64,000 bases of DNA from Microdochium bolleyi (GCA_001566295.1 KQ964251.1:5838-69837), one strand, 5' to 3'. Numbered from the stretch's first letter, positions 35,901 through 49,224 are shown. The notes: generated by a model from the letters alone, not told the origin. Program-made: numbers and translations.

Positions 35901-38900
35901 CCCCTCATCTCAGGCAGGGTTGATTGACCAAAATATTCCCTGGGTAAGGGTAAAAGAAAGCGTGGTGGCATCTCGCCGCTCGAAGTTCAGCTGAGGACTG
36001 CCTATCTCGGTGTTGCCGGCGTGCGCGCTAGAGTCTCCGCGGTTCATGCGCGTCACTTACTTGAGCTACTCCTGATAGCAGCCCCTCGATCCCTTGATCC
36101 CCTGATCACCACCGCGCCGCCCTGGCTCGCCCTGTCGGCAGCTCTATGTCACTGAGTGAATCGAGATCTGCGACCCTCGGTGCGGGCGGGAGCAGCAAGA
36201 ATGAGATTGGAGTCGAAACGGGAATCCAGGGTCAAAGCAAAGAGAGTTGCCACGACGATAACGCATTGCCCGACACGATCCGGATACTAAATCAACCATC
36301 GCATTGTTGAAGGAAATGCCGCATCGACATGGCATTCTCCAACATCGCCATGCTGTAGATCTCATGCAGGGCGGACTAGCCAGGCACGGCGTCGACGACG
36401 AGTTAGGTGTCTATGTTTGACCCGTTCACATGATGATCTCGGCAGAGGCGCGCTACTGGGCTAGTCCAAACATGTCAATGCCTCTTGTCACGATGTCTTT
36501 CCTTGCTCAAAGGTTGGCCCACAATCAGCCTGCTGGGCTTAGTTCTGGACTTAGCTCGATGCCAGCTCGCATTGTTCTCCAAGGCCTGTGGAGATGCAGC
36601 GTGCCACGGAACGCATCTCAATGTCTCCGAGACACGGAAACTAAAAGAGATTTCCATCATATGTCTTGGGGGTTAGCATAGGGTCAAAAGAGACAAAACA
36701 ACAGGAATGAACAAGGGCGCAGCACGGACGAACAAGAACCGATCCAGGCCGGGGACGCCATGGGAACACGAAGCCGTTGGGCGCATGTCTCCGATGGAGG
36801 CCCCAAGCATGCGGGTGCATTATACAACTCACTACAATTCCAAAATGGTTCCATCACCGTCGGCATGATTGGTCTTGATGTCGCGAAAAGCCGAGAAGGG
36901 GAAGCCCAAGCGTTTGATGACTTGCATTCGGCGCGGTCCAATCAGGAAGCTCAATTGCGTGGTGGTGGTCCCTCGGCCGGGCCGGAGATGGCATAATTAG
37001 CCTGTGCAATGCGCCGGCGTCGTTGATTCATGCGAAGCACTCGCCGTCCAGCTTCCTAATAATAATATGCAGCCGCGTGGATATGCAAGCACACAGACCC
37101 TGGGAATTCCAGCTTGATGGACGGCCAGGATTCCCCACCATCTGCGCGAGGAGTCTGCTGCCGTACAGAATGGCTTCGAGTCTTGACGACAGCCGGTGCC
37201 CACGAAACCGTCATCGCGATCGCATTGATGGGTCCGGCTTGAAGCATGTGTGGCTTTGATGAGGGGCAGGTCGTAGATAGCCTCGAGTCGCTCCGCTGTT
37301 TGAAGCAGCACCGTAGTTTTGTAGAGCATCGAATGCAACCTACATGGTCTCCGGCGCGGGGTCGCTGACAGGAATGGCTTGCGCATGAAGGTCGTATAAT
37401 GAATGCAACTCCAACAAGATTAGACACTGGTACCAGGAGCAGATCTTCAAAGAGCCTTGGCGACCAGCTTGCCATGGCCGATTTAGCAGGCACATTGGAT
37501 CGCATCATTGTTTTTGTTTACAAAGCGGCCGTAGTGGGAAGCTTTGCTTAATTCACCAAGACCCTGGAAGGGGGCTCAACAATGACGGACGCTAGGGCAC
37601 CTAGGTGGCAAGATGTACAATGTCGTAAGCGTCTTGTCGATCACCAAAGCGTCCCAAGGGTCTCCTCGCAGTCCTGACGTCTCTCTAGTAGGTGTGGCGG
37701 ATAACAAAACAACTTGTTTCACGTGCGCCCTGGAAACACCTTGGAGGACCGAGTTGGAGGGGTGGGAGGGGCGCCAGCAGCGTGTGCGTGCTCTTGTCAG
37801 TTTCGGCGACCACGGGCCTCCGCCATCGAGTGCTGAGTCGTGACAGAGGTGGCCAGCGCCCTGGAGGCGCGGAGAAGAGATCCTTCTGTCGAAGGCTGGC
37901 GCCGAAGGCTGGCGGAACCACACCCCCTGAACCTTGCTCGTCGCGAGCGATCAGTGCCCTGTGCCCGGCCAACTTGGAGTGTCATCGTTGCCGGCAACCT
38001 CGTGCTGATAGATGCCGTGTCGATATGAACTATGATGCTCGCGAGAGCTTACCAGAAGCACTACTGGCAGCTGCCTACGTCAACGATGACGGGATGCTTC
38101 TGCTGCTTCAGACCCGGGTGCCTGGCTGATGACGATGACCTCGGGATTCTCGAGGGAGTCTAGTTGGCGCTTCCAGTGATCTCCAGGACTCTCCTCTCAT
38201 GACTGCGTACTGTGCCAGGTCGTGTGGGACAAGGTACTGTACCTGAGCAGTTACGCTAGCAGGGGGCGGGTAGGTGGGAGGCGCGCCTCCCCTGCTGCAG
38301 ACCCCACAGCGTGTCTTGGTGTGGTCCCAGACGCGTCTCTTGTTGTTGTCCCCACCTCCGAGTACTTGTCCCACCCCCAGCGCGATACATGTGCCTCCAG
38401 AGAGCAGGTACCTCAAGCCTCAATTTTGAGCCGCAGGCAGCTGTGCAGCTTTAGTGTGCATGAGGGCATCGTCAAGACTCCGCTTCGAGGCGGTCAGGCG
38501 AGTGAAAAAGGGCCACGAGGCCGGCAGGATCGCACCCACGAGGGATATCCAGAGTGGACAGACACGACTGCGACTCCGGGATCCAGCTGCAAGTTTGATC
38601 TCTGCTGGCTCGTCTGAGCATGGGCAAGCGGGTGGGAAAGTGGCAACATCTGGAGGTGTGGGCAGAGAGATTGGGCTGGCAATCTCCCGTTATTGTTGCC
38701 ATTTCGTATCCTGCTTGGACGTCTCGGGAACAATGCCATGCCCTTGCGCTTCTATTGCCGCCTAATGATCTTTAGATTGTCCATTGTTTATGCTCAGTGC
38801 CAGGTTCCCAGATACGGCCGGCTGTGGGGAAACAGGCGTGCCTGGGTACGGAAGGCACCACATCACCTCCTCGTAGCTCGCAGGCTGCAAATGAGTGACC

Positions 38901-40251
38901 CTCACGAGCAACGTCGCATGGAAGACCGACCGCGTTGTAGGCACGCGGGATCGATGGTGGCTGGTGAGGCGTTGAGTCAACTCTGGAGGATAATCGTTGC
39001 AGACGGGCGAGCCCAAGTGGTGCATTGCGGGACGGCGGAGCCACGGACAGCACGCGGCGGGGGTGTGATTCGATGATATGACTGCCTGACGAGCGGGTGC
39101 CCCACCTTTCCCAGCTCAGAGGCGCGCCTTCCACGTGTGGGTATAAACAAACCACGGCCAACGAGACGCGTCTCACAGTCATCCCGGCCCCGGCCTGCGA
39201 GGCGGCTGGACTGCTCCGTCAGAGCCCTCATCCTCCACATCCTCGCAAGCTCGCCGCCAGCGCCGTCCCAAGGGACCCTCCCCTTTTTGAGAGCCCCTGT
39301 CCGCCTCGCCCTTGTACAGTCTACTCCGTACTTACTCCTCGCCAGGCCTAAGATCCACGAGCCCAGCCTCTGACAAGACAGGTATCAGGAACCTACGCCG
39401 CGCCACCCCAGTTCCACTGCGCCCGTGCTCGACCGCCCTTTCCTGCCACACTGGTCTGCTCCGGCTCCCGTTCCCAATACCCCGACGTGTGATAACTCAC
39501 TACCCTCCAAGTCCTGATCTGAATCGTCGCCTTGGTCATCACTCGTCCACTAAGTTTCGCCACAAACAAACCGTCGATCTTCAGCGACGTGCAGCTCCTA
39601 GGCACCAGTCCAGATTCACTCTTCCCGGCACCGTCGTGAGAGAGCGAGCGAGTCTTCCGTTGACAACGAAGCACCGACTTCCAGTACCTTCGACAATTTC
39701 GACATCGACTCTGCATACACGACCTCGACACTTGCCGAGCTGCATATCTACGCCAGCCAACACCGCGCAGCAAAGTCTCGACAAGCCCAAGCACAGGACG
39801 ACAACGCCTGGGCCTAACTATCAACGCTATCCAGCTCTCGGTATCGCCGCGCGTTTTCCTGCGACTTTGGCTGCTCTAGCAAATAGAACAACGCACTGCA
39901 TCTGGTCGAAAATCATGTTTTGAAACAACGGGATATCAAAGAAAATAGTGGTACACGACCAACCGCCTTTGCAAGAGCACATGCGAGCAATCAAGAACCG
40001 CCAAGTGTGGTAGCTTGCTGTTTGTGCTGGCATTCCTTGCGCTTGCCGTCCACCACTAACAGCCTGAGTCAAAGCATTCCTGGCTTGCACCAACGACTCC
40101 CTCCATTGTCCACAGTTGTCATCGATGGTAGCAGGTGAACAATAGGGTCCGACCCTCGAGCGAAAGCAAATACCCTCCGCTACTAGTACAGAGACCCTCT
40201 CGGCCACAGTAAGCCAATCTTTACACATCTTGCTCCCCGCCAGCTTTCAAG
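32992..40251. other. Long gene-poor interval, 7.3 kb
   Basis: No gene could be supported. The first part is the 3' flank of the membrane-protein gene. A 142-codon frame with its own ATG at 33459-33887 (-) is open but unrecognised. From about 33.9 to 34.9 kb the sequence is markedly richer in A and T. From about 39.1 kb to the wee1 start it is C/T/A-rich with several short upstream ATGs, consistent with a long wee1 promoter and 5' leader. No transposon terminus or tRNA was recognised. Confidence 0.45.
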
Positions 40252-43200
40252 ATGTCGAACGGCGGAACCTTGACCCTCCCTTCGCCTACGCATGGGCATC
40301 ATCACCATGTGGATGTATCAGCTGGCCTGCGATCGTTGAGGCGCTCACTATCGCGCTCACCGTCCAAGTTCTCGCTCGTCCGGACAACATCTCAAAGCAG
40401 CTCCGACGCAGGATCCTCTCCATCCTCGCCTTCCTGCCGCCGTGCGCAATCACAATACTTTGCTCATTCCTCACATACAGCTGCGCCTCAGTCTGTACAC
40501 GGCCAGTCTCCCTTGGCCACTCCGTTCAGGCCGAGTGTAAAGTTGTCGCTCCGGTCAGCGAAATCTCAATCCCGAAGCCCAGTTGCGGCAGCGAGCTCAA
40601 AACCGACCTCGCGCTTAAGAAGCTCGCCAAAGAGCCCACCTCGCCGTGCTCTGCACTCTGCTGTCAACTCTGGCAATATGTTTCCACAGTCAACAACACC
40701 AACGTCGTCACCCCCGGGGCAGGAGAACACCAACATATTGGGCGCAAGGAGCCCGGTGCCACGCAAGAGTTCAGATAAGGTATCGAACCGTCACAGCGTG
40801 CACCTCGATGTTACCGGAACATCGCAACTTGCCAAGTCGCGCTTCTCAGACGCCGGTATCACCAGCAACCCGAATATCATGGCCAGTCCCTTGAAGCGAA
40901 GTGACGCTACCATGTCTCTGGACCAGGTAGCCTCAGGCAGCCCGAAAGCGAAGCGACGCAGTTATGGACCGTCCAATTTCGCCGCCGACTTCAACGTGTT
41001 CGACCAAACACCCTCGTCGCCCAAGTCTCCAGAAAGCCTGACAACGGAGCAGGACTGGCCCATGGCTGGGCTCTACCCTCCCATGAGTTCTATGGAATCG
41101 ATCTTCCCACCGACACCATCAGCGATCCCTCGACGGGCGGGATCTCTCAGGAAGTCTACACTGCAGCAACGTCACAGCAGCGAGCGGACGTCCTGGGGCA
41201 AGCGTCAGGCAGCCCAGGCCCTGGCCCAGGCATTGGCACAAGCGAACCACGAGACCACCTCGCCTTCCGCGAAGAATCGGCCACGGCTGTCGCTGGACCA
41301 CTTCATGCCTCCGCCTCCAAGGGAGAGCCCCTTCATGCAGGTGCCCCTTCCTAATCCCTCAGTCCATCCTCTTAAAGATCACCACCACCAGCCTCACCCT
41401 CTTTCGCGGACCATGACGACATCTTCCTCGAACTCAAGTATAGGAGATGACTCTCCGACGCACTTCCCCATACAGATGGCTGAGAAACCGCGGGCACCGA
41501 TGAACTGGTCAAAGAGTCTCCCGATTGGGGCTGTGCCACCCCGGAGGGAAGGCAAGGCAACTGCCAGCATGTCTACGCCAGACTACAAGCACGCCAAGCC
41601 CTTCGAGGGTGCCTTCGCTTCGACAGGCCTCATCTCAAAGATGAACCGAAACCCAGAACTTGGCCCGTCTACTGGACGTGGCGGCTTCAATGCCATCATG
41701 CCAGATACACCTTGCAAGAAGCAGGTCAGTGGCTTTGCGACTTATCCCCCGCCTCCGCCACCCGGCAGCTCGAAAGGCAGAGGCCGACACATCCGTTACA
41801 CATTCGGAGAGCCTGCCACACCTTTCAACCCACTCTCAGCGAACCGATCTCAGCACACTTTCGGGGAGAGCCAACGCCCGGTGTTGTTCAATGGTTTTGG
41901 ACGGGATCATTCCCGAAAGGGTAGCCTTCTGAGTCTCTACAGCGATGACGGAGCTGTGGGTGCCAGTCCGATGGGCAAAAGCACCGAAGTTCTTGCACTT
42001 GATGGAGATGTTCCTCCCACCCCTACAAAGTCTCAGCTCCAGACGGAGAGCACTAGTAGCTTCTGCGAGCTGTCGAACGAGAGTCCCACTACAAACCGGC
42101 ATCTCCCTGCTCCAGTTTCTGCCCTTGGGACGCAGGAGACATGGCAACAAGAGATCAGCAATAACTGTAAGTTGAGCAACCACTTTCAGTCCGAGAGCTA
42201 CATTGTGATCGATCGGCCAGTGTCCAGCCTCAGTAAGGCCAACACCGATTTGACCAACGATGCTCGAGGAATCAATCCTGTAACTGCCATCTCGGCACTA
42301 TCGTTCAGTCAAGCTCGCTCAAAACGTGGATCATTCCCGACGCCAGCGCCGCTCAAGACGACAGATACCAAGCCCCTATCGTCTTTCAATCCTACAGATC
42401 TCTATACTAAAACAAGCTCGCGTGATATAGCCAGTCCACTGGACCGCATCGACTTTGCCGACGACGTTGCACCACATACGCCGCAGGAGAGCGTCGTGCC
42501 ACCAGACGCTAGCAGACTGTCGATTTCTAACCCAACAGAGGGCTTCTTCTTCCCACCCAGCCGGGAGAAGAAACCTATGTTCCCACCTGCAACGCCCACA
42601 ACCCGGCATGGCACATTTGGCGTCTCACAGGAACGCAGGGCTATCACCCCGATCAATGGGGCTAGCGGGGCTGAGGTTGACGAGTCGCTGGTATCTCGGT
42701 TTGGTAAAGCCGAGTACATTGGCAAAGGCGAGTTCTCGCAGGTCTGGAAAGTGGCCGAGTTCTGCCAGCCAAAGCCAGCAGCCGTGCAGCGTGGCTTCTT
42801 CAGCACGCCCACTCACCGGACTCCTCCAGGACCAGCACCCGACAAGGTCTATGCTGTGAAGAAGTTGACACTGCCTATTCAAGGCGAGAACGACCGCAGC
42901 ATGCGGATGCGTGAGGTGTCTATCCTCAAGTCCCTCCAGGGCTGCGATCACATTCTGCAGCTTATCGACAGCTGGGAGGAGAAGAGCTGCCTGTACATCC
43001 AAACTGAATATTGCGAGGAGGGCACTCTTGATACTTTTCTTGCTGCGAATGGCCTCATGGGCAGACTTGATGATTTCAGGATCTGGAAGATCATGCTTGA
43101 AATCAGCCAGGTACGCATTGTTCCGAATTTTGGGCATTTCGATCTGCTAACATGTTACTTAGGGTCTGTCGCACATCCACGGTCAAGGGTACATCCACCT

Positions 43201-43867
43201 CGACCTCAAGCCGGCTAACATCCTCATCAACTTTGAGGGTACATTGAAGATTGGCGACTTTGGCTTGGCAACCTCGCTCCCGGCTTGCAAGGGGCCCGAT
43301 CTAGAGGGAGACCGCGAGTATTTGGCTCCCGAAGCTCTTCGCTCCGACATCGACAAGCCCGCCGATATCTTCTCGTTCGGCCTGATCATGCTAGAGATTG
43401 CCGCCAACGTGAAGCTACCAGACAACGGCGCAACGTGGACCGCACTTCGCGAAGGAGACTTCTCTGAAGTCCCAGCCCTGACTCAAGATGCGAGCGCCAT
43501 CGCCCGTGACGCTACCGGTATGCCCGTCGAGGAGTCTGAGAGCAACAAGCGTCACGGCTACAACTTCCGTCGCAATCCTCGCCACACAGGAGACATCTTT
43601 GGCCTCGGCAAGAAGAGTGAGCTACAGGAACCTCCGGAGTTCATGAGCAATCCTAGCCACTGCAATTCACTGGACACCGTGGTGAAGTCCATGCTGGCTG
43701 CCGAGCCTAGGTGCCGTCCCACGGTATCTGATATCCTGGGGCTCGAAGCCCTGCACTGGGTTAGCTCACGCCAACGTGCATCGGCTACTGTGTTCGAGGG
43801 CAACTGGGGACCTGCGGATGAAATCCTCGAGCCTCAGTGCCCTGATACAGAGATGACCGACGTTTGA
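40252..43867 (+). CDS. wee1: Wee1-family mitotic inhibitor kinase
   Basis: Wee1 phosphorylates the inhibitory tyrosine near the N-terminus of Cdk1 and delays mitotic entry. Exons 40252-43110 and 43163-43867 join in frame (1187 aa); the 52 bp intron has a GCTAAC branch-like site. The first 800 residues are Ser/Pro-rich, low-complexity and likely a phospho-regulated nuclear region with many SP/TP sites. The kinase domain starts near residue 815: glycine loop IGKGEFSQVWK, lysine K870 in YAVKKL, HLDLKPAN with catalytic D967 (the HxDLKP form typical of Wee1 rather than HRDLKP), DFG at D985, and GDREYLAPE, a Wee1 hallmark. A low-complexity insert interrupts the N-lobe, between WKVAEF and YAVKK. The C-terminal lobe is complete. 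The start is the first ATG that gives an uninterrupted frame. It converges with the gamma-tubulin complex gene. Confidence 0.96.
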
Positions 43868-43883
43868 AGGCCACAACATACGT

Positions 43884-44024
43884 GTCACGAAACACAACAA
43901 CCAACAATCACAAAACAACCAACAATTACAAAAGACACCAGCCAACAATCACAAAACACCAACCAACAATAAAAAAGCACATTAACCGACAACCACAAAA
44001 CACATCAACCAACAACCACAAAAC
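43884..44024 (+). repeat. Degenerate ~21-23 bp A/C-rich tandem repeat in the wee1 3' flank
   Basis: About six imperfect copies of a unit close to ACCAACCAACAATCACAAA, starting about 17 bases after the wee1 stop codon. G is nearly absent from the sense strand, so the transcript would be unstructured and rich in CAA/ACC motifs. The likely location is the wee1 3' UTR. Confidence 0.75.
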
Positions 44025-44858
44025 AATGGCTGCAAAGGCATCGCAGCACAACACAACGAGATTTGGAGCCGCACACAGAAGCGCAAAGCCACCAAAGAAA
44101 GCTTCGATCCGAGGAGCTCAGCATGTAACAATGCCCTTTCGCGTTGGAAAGGGTTGTCAACGTCATGTAACAACGTCACTATAAAGGTTCAGGAAAAGGC
44201 TAGATGGCGTACTGGGTACCGGTGTTTGAGGGGATTCTGCTTTTCTTGCTGGGAACAGATATTATTTTCCTGTTAGGTTTGGCTCCATGGGACGGAAGTA
44301 CCACCACGGATGCTTGTCATAGCACACGGAGTTATTTGTCATTTTGCTGGGAATATTCTGTTGGAGAAAAACAACAGGAAGAGGAGAGACGAGGAGAGAT
44401 ACCACAACACGCGCACGCAAAGAGGGTGTGGAGGGAAGAGGTCGACAACCAGAGGGGAGATGTGGACTGGTTTTTTATGACGGCCTGATCGGCCATGTTT
44501 ACGAACGAAAGCACACACAAGACGCAATGAATGACGAAATGACAAATCTATATGGCAACTCGAATAAAGACAAAAAAACTTTTCAAATACCTAGACTGCA
44601 GATCCTTTTTCTCCTTGTGATACGATGTTACGTCTGACGTTGTACGTAACGGCTGAATATGCATGCCTGCTGTGCGAATCTGACTCTAGAAGGCGGAACT
44701 TTTGTACGTGCCTCAGAAACCTTGTTCATCACTTTGACAAGCAAGATCGATCGAGCTCTTCATAGCTCACAATGAGCAAGCCTCCTAGCGACAAGGCAAA
44801 GAGATTGACCTTGGGCTGGCTGGCGGCTCTTGCAACCAGACTAGGGAGAATAAAAAGA

Positions 44859-44880
44859 CTTGCTTGCTTGCTTGCTTGCT
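44859..44880 (+). repeat. (TTGC)n tetranucleotide microsatellite
   Basis: Five perfect TTGC units plus a partial one. Confidence 0.9.
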
Positions 44881-45047
44881 CATAACAATCTCGGGATTTT
44901 ATGTGACATATGATAGACCGTATCCCATAGACGGGACTGGCTTGCTTCCTTTCCCCCCTCTCCCGCAATGGCTGGCAAGCCGCCAGCCCGTGCAACTCCC
45001 AAGACGCAAAATCACTCGAGGGCTACTGTACGATACATGGCCTTCAC

Positions 45048-47952
45048 TCACGAAGGCGCCGCAGACGCAGCCGCACCAGCAGCGGCCGGGGCAGACGTCG
45101 TGCTCTTGATCTTGATCTTGACCGGCTGGTAGACGTCGTTGAAGTTCATGCTTACGCCGAGGAACCGCAGGTCCACATCGGGCTGCTGCGAAAGGTCGCC
45201 CAGCAGGATCTGCAGCTTGGTCCGGAAGCGGTCACCCAGGTGCCTGAGTCGGTCACGGAGCGCGGGGAACTCGCTGTCCGGGCCGCCAGGGGCCGCGTTT
45301 CTCTCGTCTTCGTCATCGTTGTCCTCGTCGTCAGGTCGACGACGGCCAGCAGAGGAGGTTTGTGGTGTACGCCTCATTGTCGGGCCGCCCGTAACGAGGA
45401 GCTCGGCTTCCTGTCGCCGGGTGAAGTCCGACACGGACCATGAGTACAAGCCATCGACGCAGTCGCGGTACGCGAGCATAATGCGCAGCATATCGCCCAG
45501 TTGTATCATGTAGCTGTTCTCGTCCTCCTTGCTGGAAGCCGCGGCCGTACCTGCAGCAGCACCGCCCGAGCCAGTGGAAGCCTGCGCGGCGAAGCGCTGG
45601 CGGCGGACTCCCAGCAGGCCCTTGTGCGTAATCGAGTTGAGGTACTTCGCATGCGCCTTTATGATGTCGTCAAGAGTAGCATCATCGCTGCGTATCTTGC
45701 TCTGGAGCTCTGTCCAGCTGCTCTCGATGACCTCGAAGAGGATGTAGTACTGCAGCTGGCCGACGAAGTGGACCATCTCGGCCAGAATACCACGAGATGT
45801 CTTCCAAGTGGACTGCACCTGACGATGGCGAGTCTGGAGAACTCCACGGGACCCCGTCGTAACTTTCCGCCAGGTAGACGACAGTGCGAACTCGACACGC
45901 TTGACCCGCCAGAGGAAGTTGAATACTTTGAGGTACTGTCTTGTGCCCCATGTAGAAATCACAACGTCCACGGGTGCGTCGATCTTGTACTCAAGCGTGA
46001 AGCAGTCCCATCCTATGTCGCCGTGAGAGAGCTGCAACATGCGAGCATCGAGTCGACGGAGAACCTCGGGCGAGTCGTACTGCGCGTTCGAGCCGCGAAT
46101 AGCGTGCTCAAGCTGCGCCGTCAAGGTATGCCGATACTGTGCTCCGGCGGGCCGGTCGAGGTTGGTCGCTAGTGACTCCATAAGTAACGCGATGAAGTCG
46201 CCCTGGCCGAGGAGAATATAGTCCTTGAGGGCTTGAAGGTGCTCAAAGAGATGGAACTTGTCCGTCATCAGGTGAAGCAGGCGACGCATCGTCGTCTTGT
46301 AAGCCTCATCGATCCACGCCTCCAACGTCGCAGTGTCGCCATACTTGAGCTCCTTCGAGGACTGCTTCGAGTACGACTCGACCCACTGCGCATCACCACA
46401 GCTATGCCTTATGAAATTCAATGACTTGCCAATCAGGAACACCTTCTCGGCGAAGTCTGTCGTTATGATGGACGGAATCATTTTTTCTTCGAGATGATAT
46501 TTGTCCTCCCACACGTTGGAGCTCACCTGTCCCTTCTGATCTGGCAGTCGTTCTCGTTCCTGCACGAAGAACTCGAGGAAGGGGTCTGTGAGCTCTCCAT
46601 CGTAGATCCAATGCCTCAAGATATTGTAGAACGGATGTGTCACGGGCGTAAGCAGGCGTTCCGCAAACGCGCCCACTATTGGGTCACCATGAGATGCAGA
46701 GAACTTGTGGATCAACGATATGACCTGGCCGCCCTTTTGCTTCTTCGACTCTTCTGCAATCAAGCTCATGAGTCGTAGGCCCATCGTCGCCTCGCGCGTC
46801 CAAATCACGCAACGTTTGAGGGTCACGCCCGCTTTCCCGATGCCGCTGCGCGGAGCCTCTTCGTCTAGGGTTGATAGCGAGCGCCGAATCTGGCCCTCTA
46901 TAGTCGCAATGAGCGTCAGGTATGAGCGCAACTCGTTGCCGATCGCAGCTCGTAAGCTCTGTGCCAGTAGTCCCTCTGTCGAGCCGTGTACGAAATCTTC
47001 CAACGTGCGATATAGGAGCGATGGTTCTGCGAGGGTGTGCAGAATGCCAACCACGGGTGGGGGAAGTGTCTGTGGTATCTTGAGCGAATAGCCTGTCCCG
47101 AACGGCAGCGTGCTGGAAGACAAGCCCTGCAGCGTGTATGGTAGATCACGGAGGAGGACTGGCTCGGCCGGGTCGAGCTCAACATAGTTGTCAGCTAGCA
47201 TTTTTGACCGGATTGCAACTGGTCTCTTTGTAGGCGGCTCGGGCTCAGCGTGTTTGCCTCGATCCAGATCTGGAGTGCCCGCAGTAGGAACCCTTGCACT
47301 CCTCGATGACACCGCGTCCATCACGTTCGGTTCTCGTGGATTTTTCAGGACGTCCTTGAGTTCGGTGGGCCGGTAAGCCTCGGCTGCGGCACCATTCTCG
47401 CGGACCACGGGGCTCCTGGGGTCGCGTGGACTCTGAGGGTCGAAATGGGCGAGCTGGCGCCGCCGCTCCTGGGCAACCTCTTGTTGGTACTCTGCATACG
47501 CGGCTGGGTCCGGGTCGTTAGGATCTGGGGAGTCGGCCAACTGGTTGAGGAGTGAGAGGATCGCCCATTTCTGGTTGAGCACAGGCAGACTGAGAAGCCG
47601 CGAGTAGAGATTTGAGTAGCGCAGCGCCTGGCTAGGATTGTTCTGGACCAGGCGGCGCTTGATCAAGTCGGAAGCATGGTTGTGATCGGAGAGAGGGACG
47701 GAGGATGGCCTGTATTGTCAGGCTCCGGAGGTTAGCATGCACAACTTGCTGGGCAAGTGGCAGGTGCGAGGGGGCTGCTGACCTCTGCAGCTCCTGCCGA
47801 ATGCGCTCGTAGTAGTCGTCATGGCGCTGCTGTGCGGCCTCGTTGTCAAGGGAGTCGTCGCGGGGGACGAACTGCGAGATGAGGCGGTTTATGCTCAGGT
47901 CGACGCGCTTGGCCCGCGCCTCGGCGCGTTCGGGGTCATGCCTCTCGGCCAT
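45048..47952 (-). CDS. SPC98: Gamma-tubulin complex component 3 (Spc98/GCP3)
   Basis: Subunit of the gamma-tubulin small complex that nucleates microtubules at the spindle pole body. Two exons, 47952-47783 and 47709-45048, join in frame (943 aa), within the usual size range; the 73 bp intron has GTCAGC...CAG and a GCTAAC branch-like site. GCP N-terminal (GRIP1) landmarks are clear: LLRDLPYTLQGLSS, a YRTLEDFVHGS stretch, and ISLIHKFSASHGDPIVGAFAERLLTPVTHPFYNILRHWIYDGELTDP-type sequence (about residues 360-420), which points to GCP3 rather than GCP2. The GRIP2 region follows (WDCFTLEYKIDAPVDVVIS, KVFNFLWRVKR, MVHFVGQLQYYILFEVIE). An Ala-rich tail closes the protein. The start at MAERHDPER was chosen; an in-frame ATG 54 codons upstream is less likely. 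Neighbouring wee1 acts in the same cell-cycle stage. Confidence 0.95.
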
Positions 47953-49224
47953 GGCTGCATCTTGGATTGTCACGGTGCTGAGTAGCGGCAAGGGTGAGGC
48001 GTGAGCCGGCGATGGGTGTCGGGCTCTTCTCGAGGGAATCTTGGAGCCCTCGGAAGCGCAATTGGCGGACTGACGGTCTGCCGATGGTGCATGTCGTGAG
48101 AGGGAACGCGCCAAACACGCGGTCGGGGTACCTGTGGTTGGTGGGGCTGGCCCCGCGCAGCCAGAGCCAGCCTTGGTACCTAAGGTTGGTACCTTGTGGT
48201 CAGGTCACCGTTTCGGGCCCGTTGGCGGGCGGGCGGCGTAACGGAGCCAGCCCGGCAAGGCCCGTATCGTGACCGGCGAGCCGCCAACCGCTGGGAGAGT
48301 GCTGGCTGGGGCATCGGCAACGGGCCATTCTGTGGCTCAAGGTTGAATAAACCCCGTACACTGCCAATCCACGATGTCTTGCCTGGTCGCCGCTCGGCGC
48401 ACAGGGCCCGTACGAGTCCTGGAGTGAGGGACAGAAAGGTATGTGCAGCGAGGTGTGCCGTCTTCCGGGTGAGTGGCCTGACCCGCCCGACGGAGCACAT
48501 AGGCCGTTGGCTCTCAGGTACGAGCCGCAGGGCACGCGCTTCTGCCAATTGCAGCCGAGGGCCCTGAGTGGCACACCTGCAGAGCTCCACCACAAGTCGC
48601 TGGCAGGACCCCACTTTTCAAGCGTCTGATACACTGCTTGCCGAAAGACCCAGGGCCAATGCCAGCCTCCCGTCCATGCCGGACATGGCAATTGTCGGCA
48701 TTGCTGATGGACCTCGCGCATTGCCAATCTTCAGGTCCCCCCAGTCATGCCACAGCACAAGCCGCCTGCACGCAGCAGTCCTGCTCCGTGCACTGGGCTT
48801 CGGTGTGCTGTGCTCGACCGGGTCCGGCCCAGGCCCTCGTGGGCCAACACTGGGAAGCTTGGCTCTGGTCGCCAGCCCCTTGGAAGCCCTCCAGGGCTGG
48901 AGGTTGTTGGTTCGCAGGGTCGGCTCGCATGTGCTCCATTCTCCATACTACGCAGCCCGAGATTGCACAACAGCACACTAAGCACTAGGACCCCTGACTC
49001 GGCCGGCCGCTCCTGCCTCCTACCTTCCTAAAGGTTAGTAGGTCATCCGTCCCCGGCCGCCCCCTGCCTCTGGTTACTGCATAAGTCCTAGCACCGCCTG
49101 TCAGCCTCGACCCTGAGACCCTTCGCACGTCTTCGTCTCCAAAAGTCGGGCAAAGGGTCAGACACTGCTCTTGTTGCTGCAACTCCCCAGCCGTGCTCCG
49201 AAGCTTCGGGCGGCCCTCGCAACC
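47953..49224. other. Divergent intergenic region, 1.3 kb
   Basis: Shared upstream region of SPC98 (-) and the putative glycosyltransferase (+). GC-rich, with no recognised core promoter motif and no gene. Confidence 0.5.

Larger units (their letters stand above)
43868..45047. other. Convergent intergenic spacer between wee1 and SPC98
   Basis: Holds both 3' flanks. The wee1 side begins with an A/C-rich tandem repeat lacking G on the + strand (43884-44024). A TTGC microsatellite lies at 44859-44880. No gene seen. Confidence 0.6.

Noticed and set aside
39312..39923. 203-codon + strand frame upstream of wee1
   Set aside because: Sequence is C/T-rich and low in information, like a long 5' leader; no motif and no splice link to a better model.
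42165..42195. GTAAGT donor-like site inside the wee1 first exon
   Set aside because: The nearest acceptor would make an intron of under 30 bases, and the frame is open throughout.
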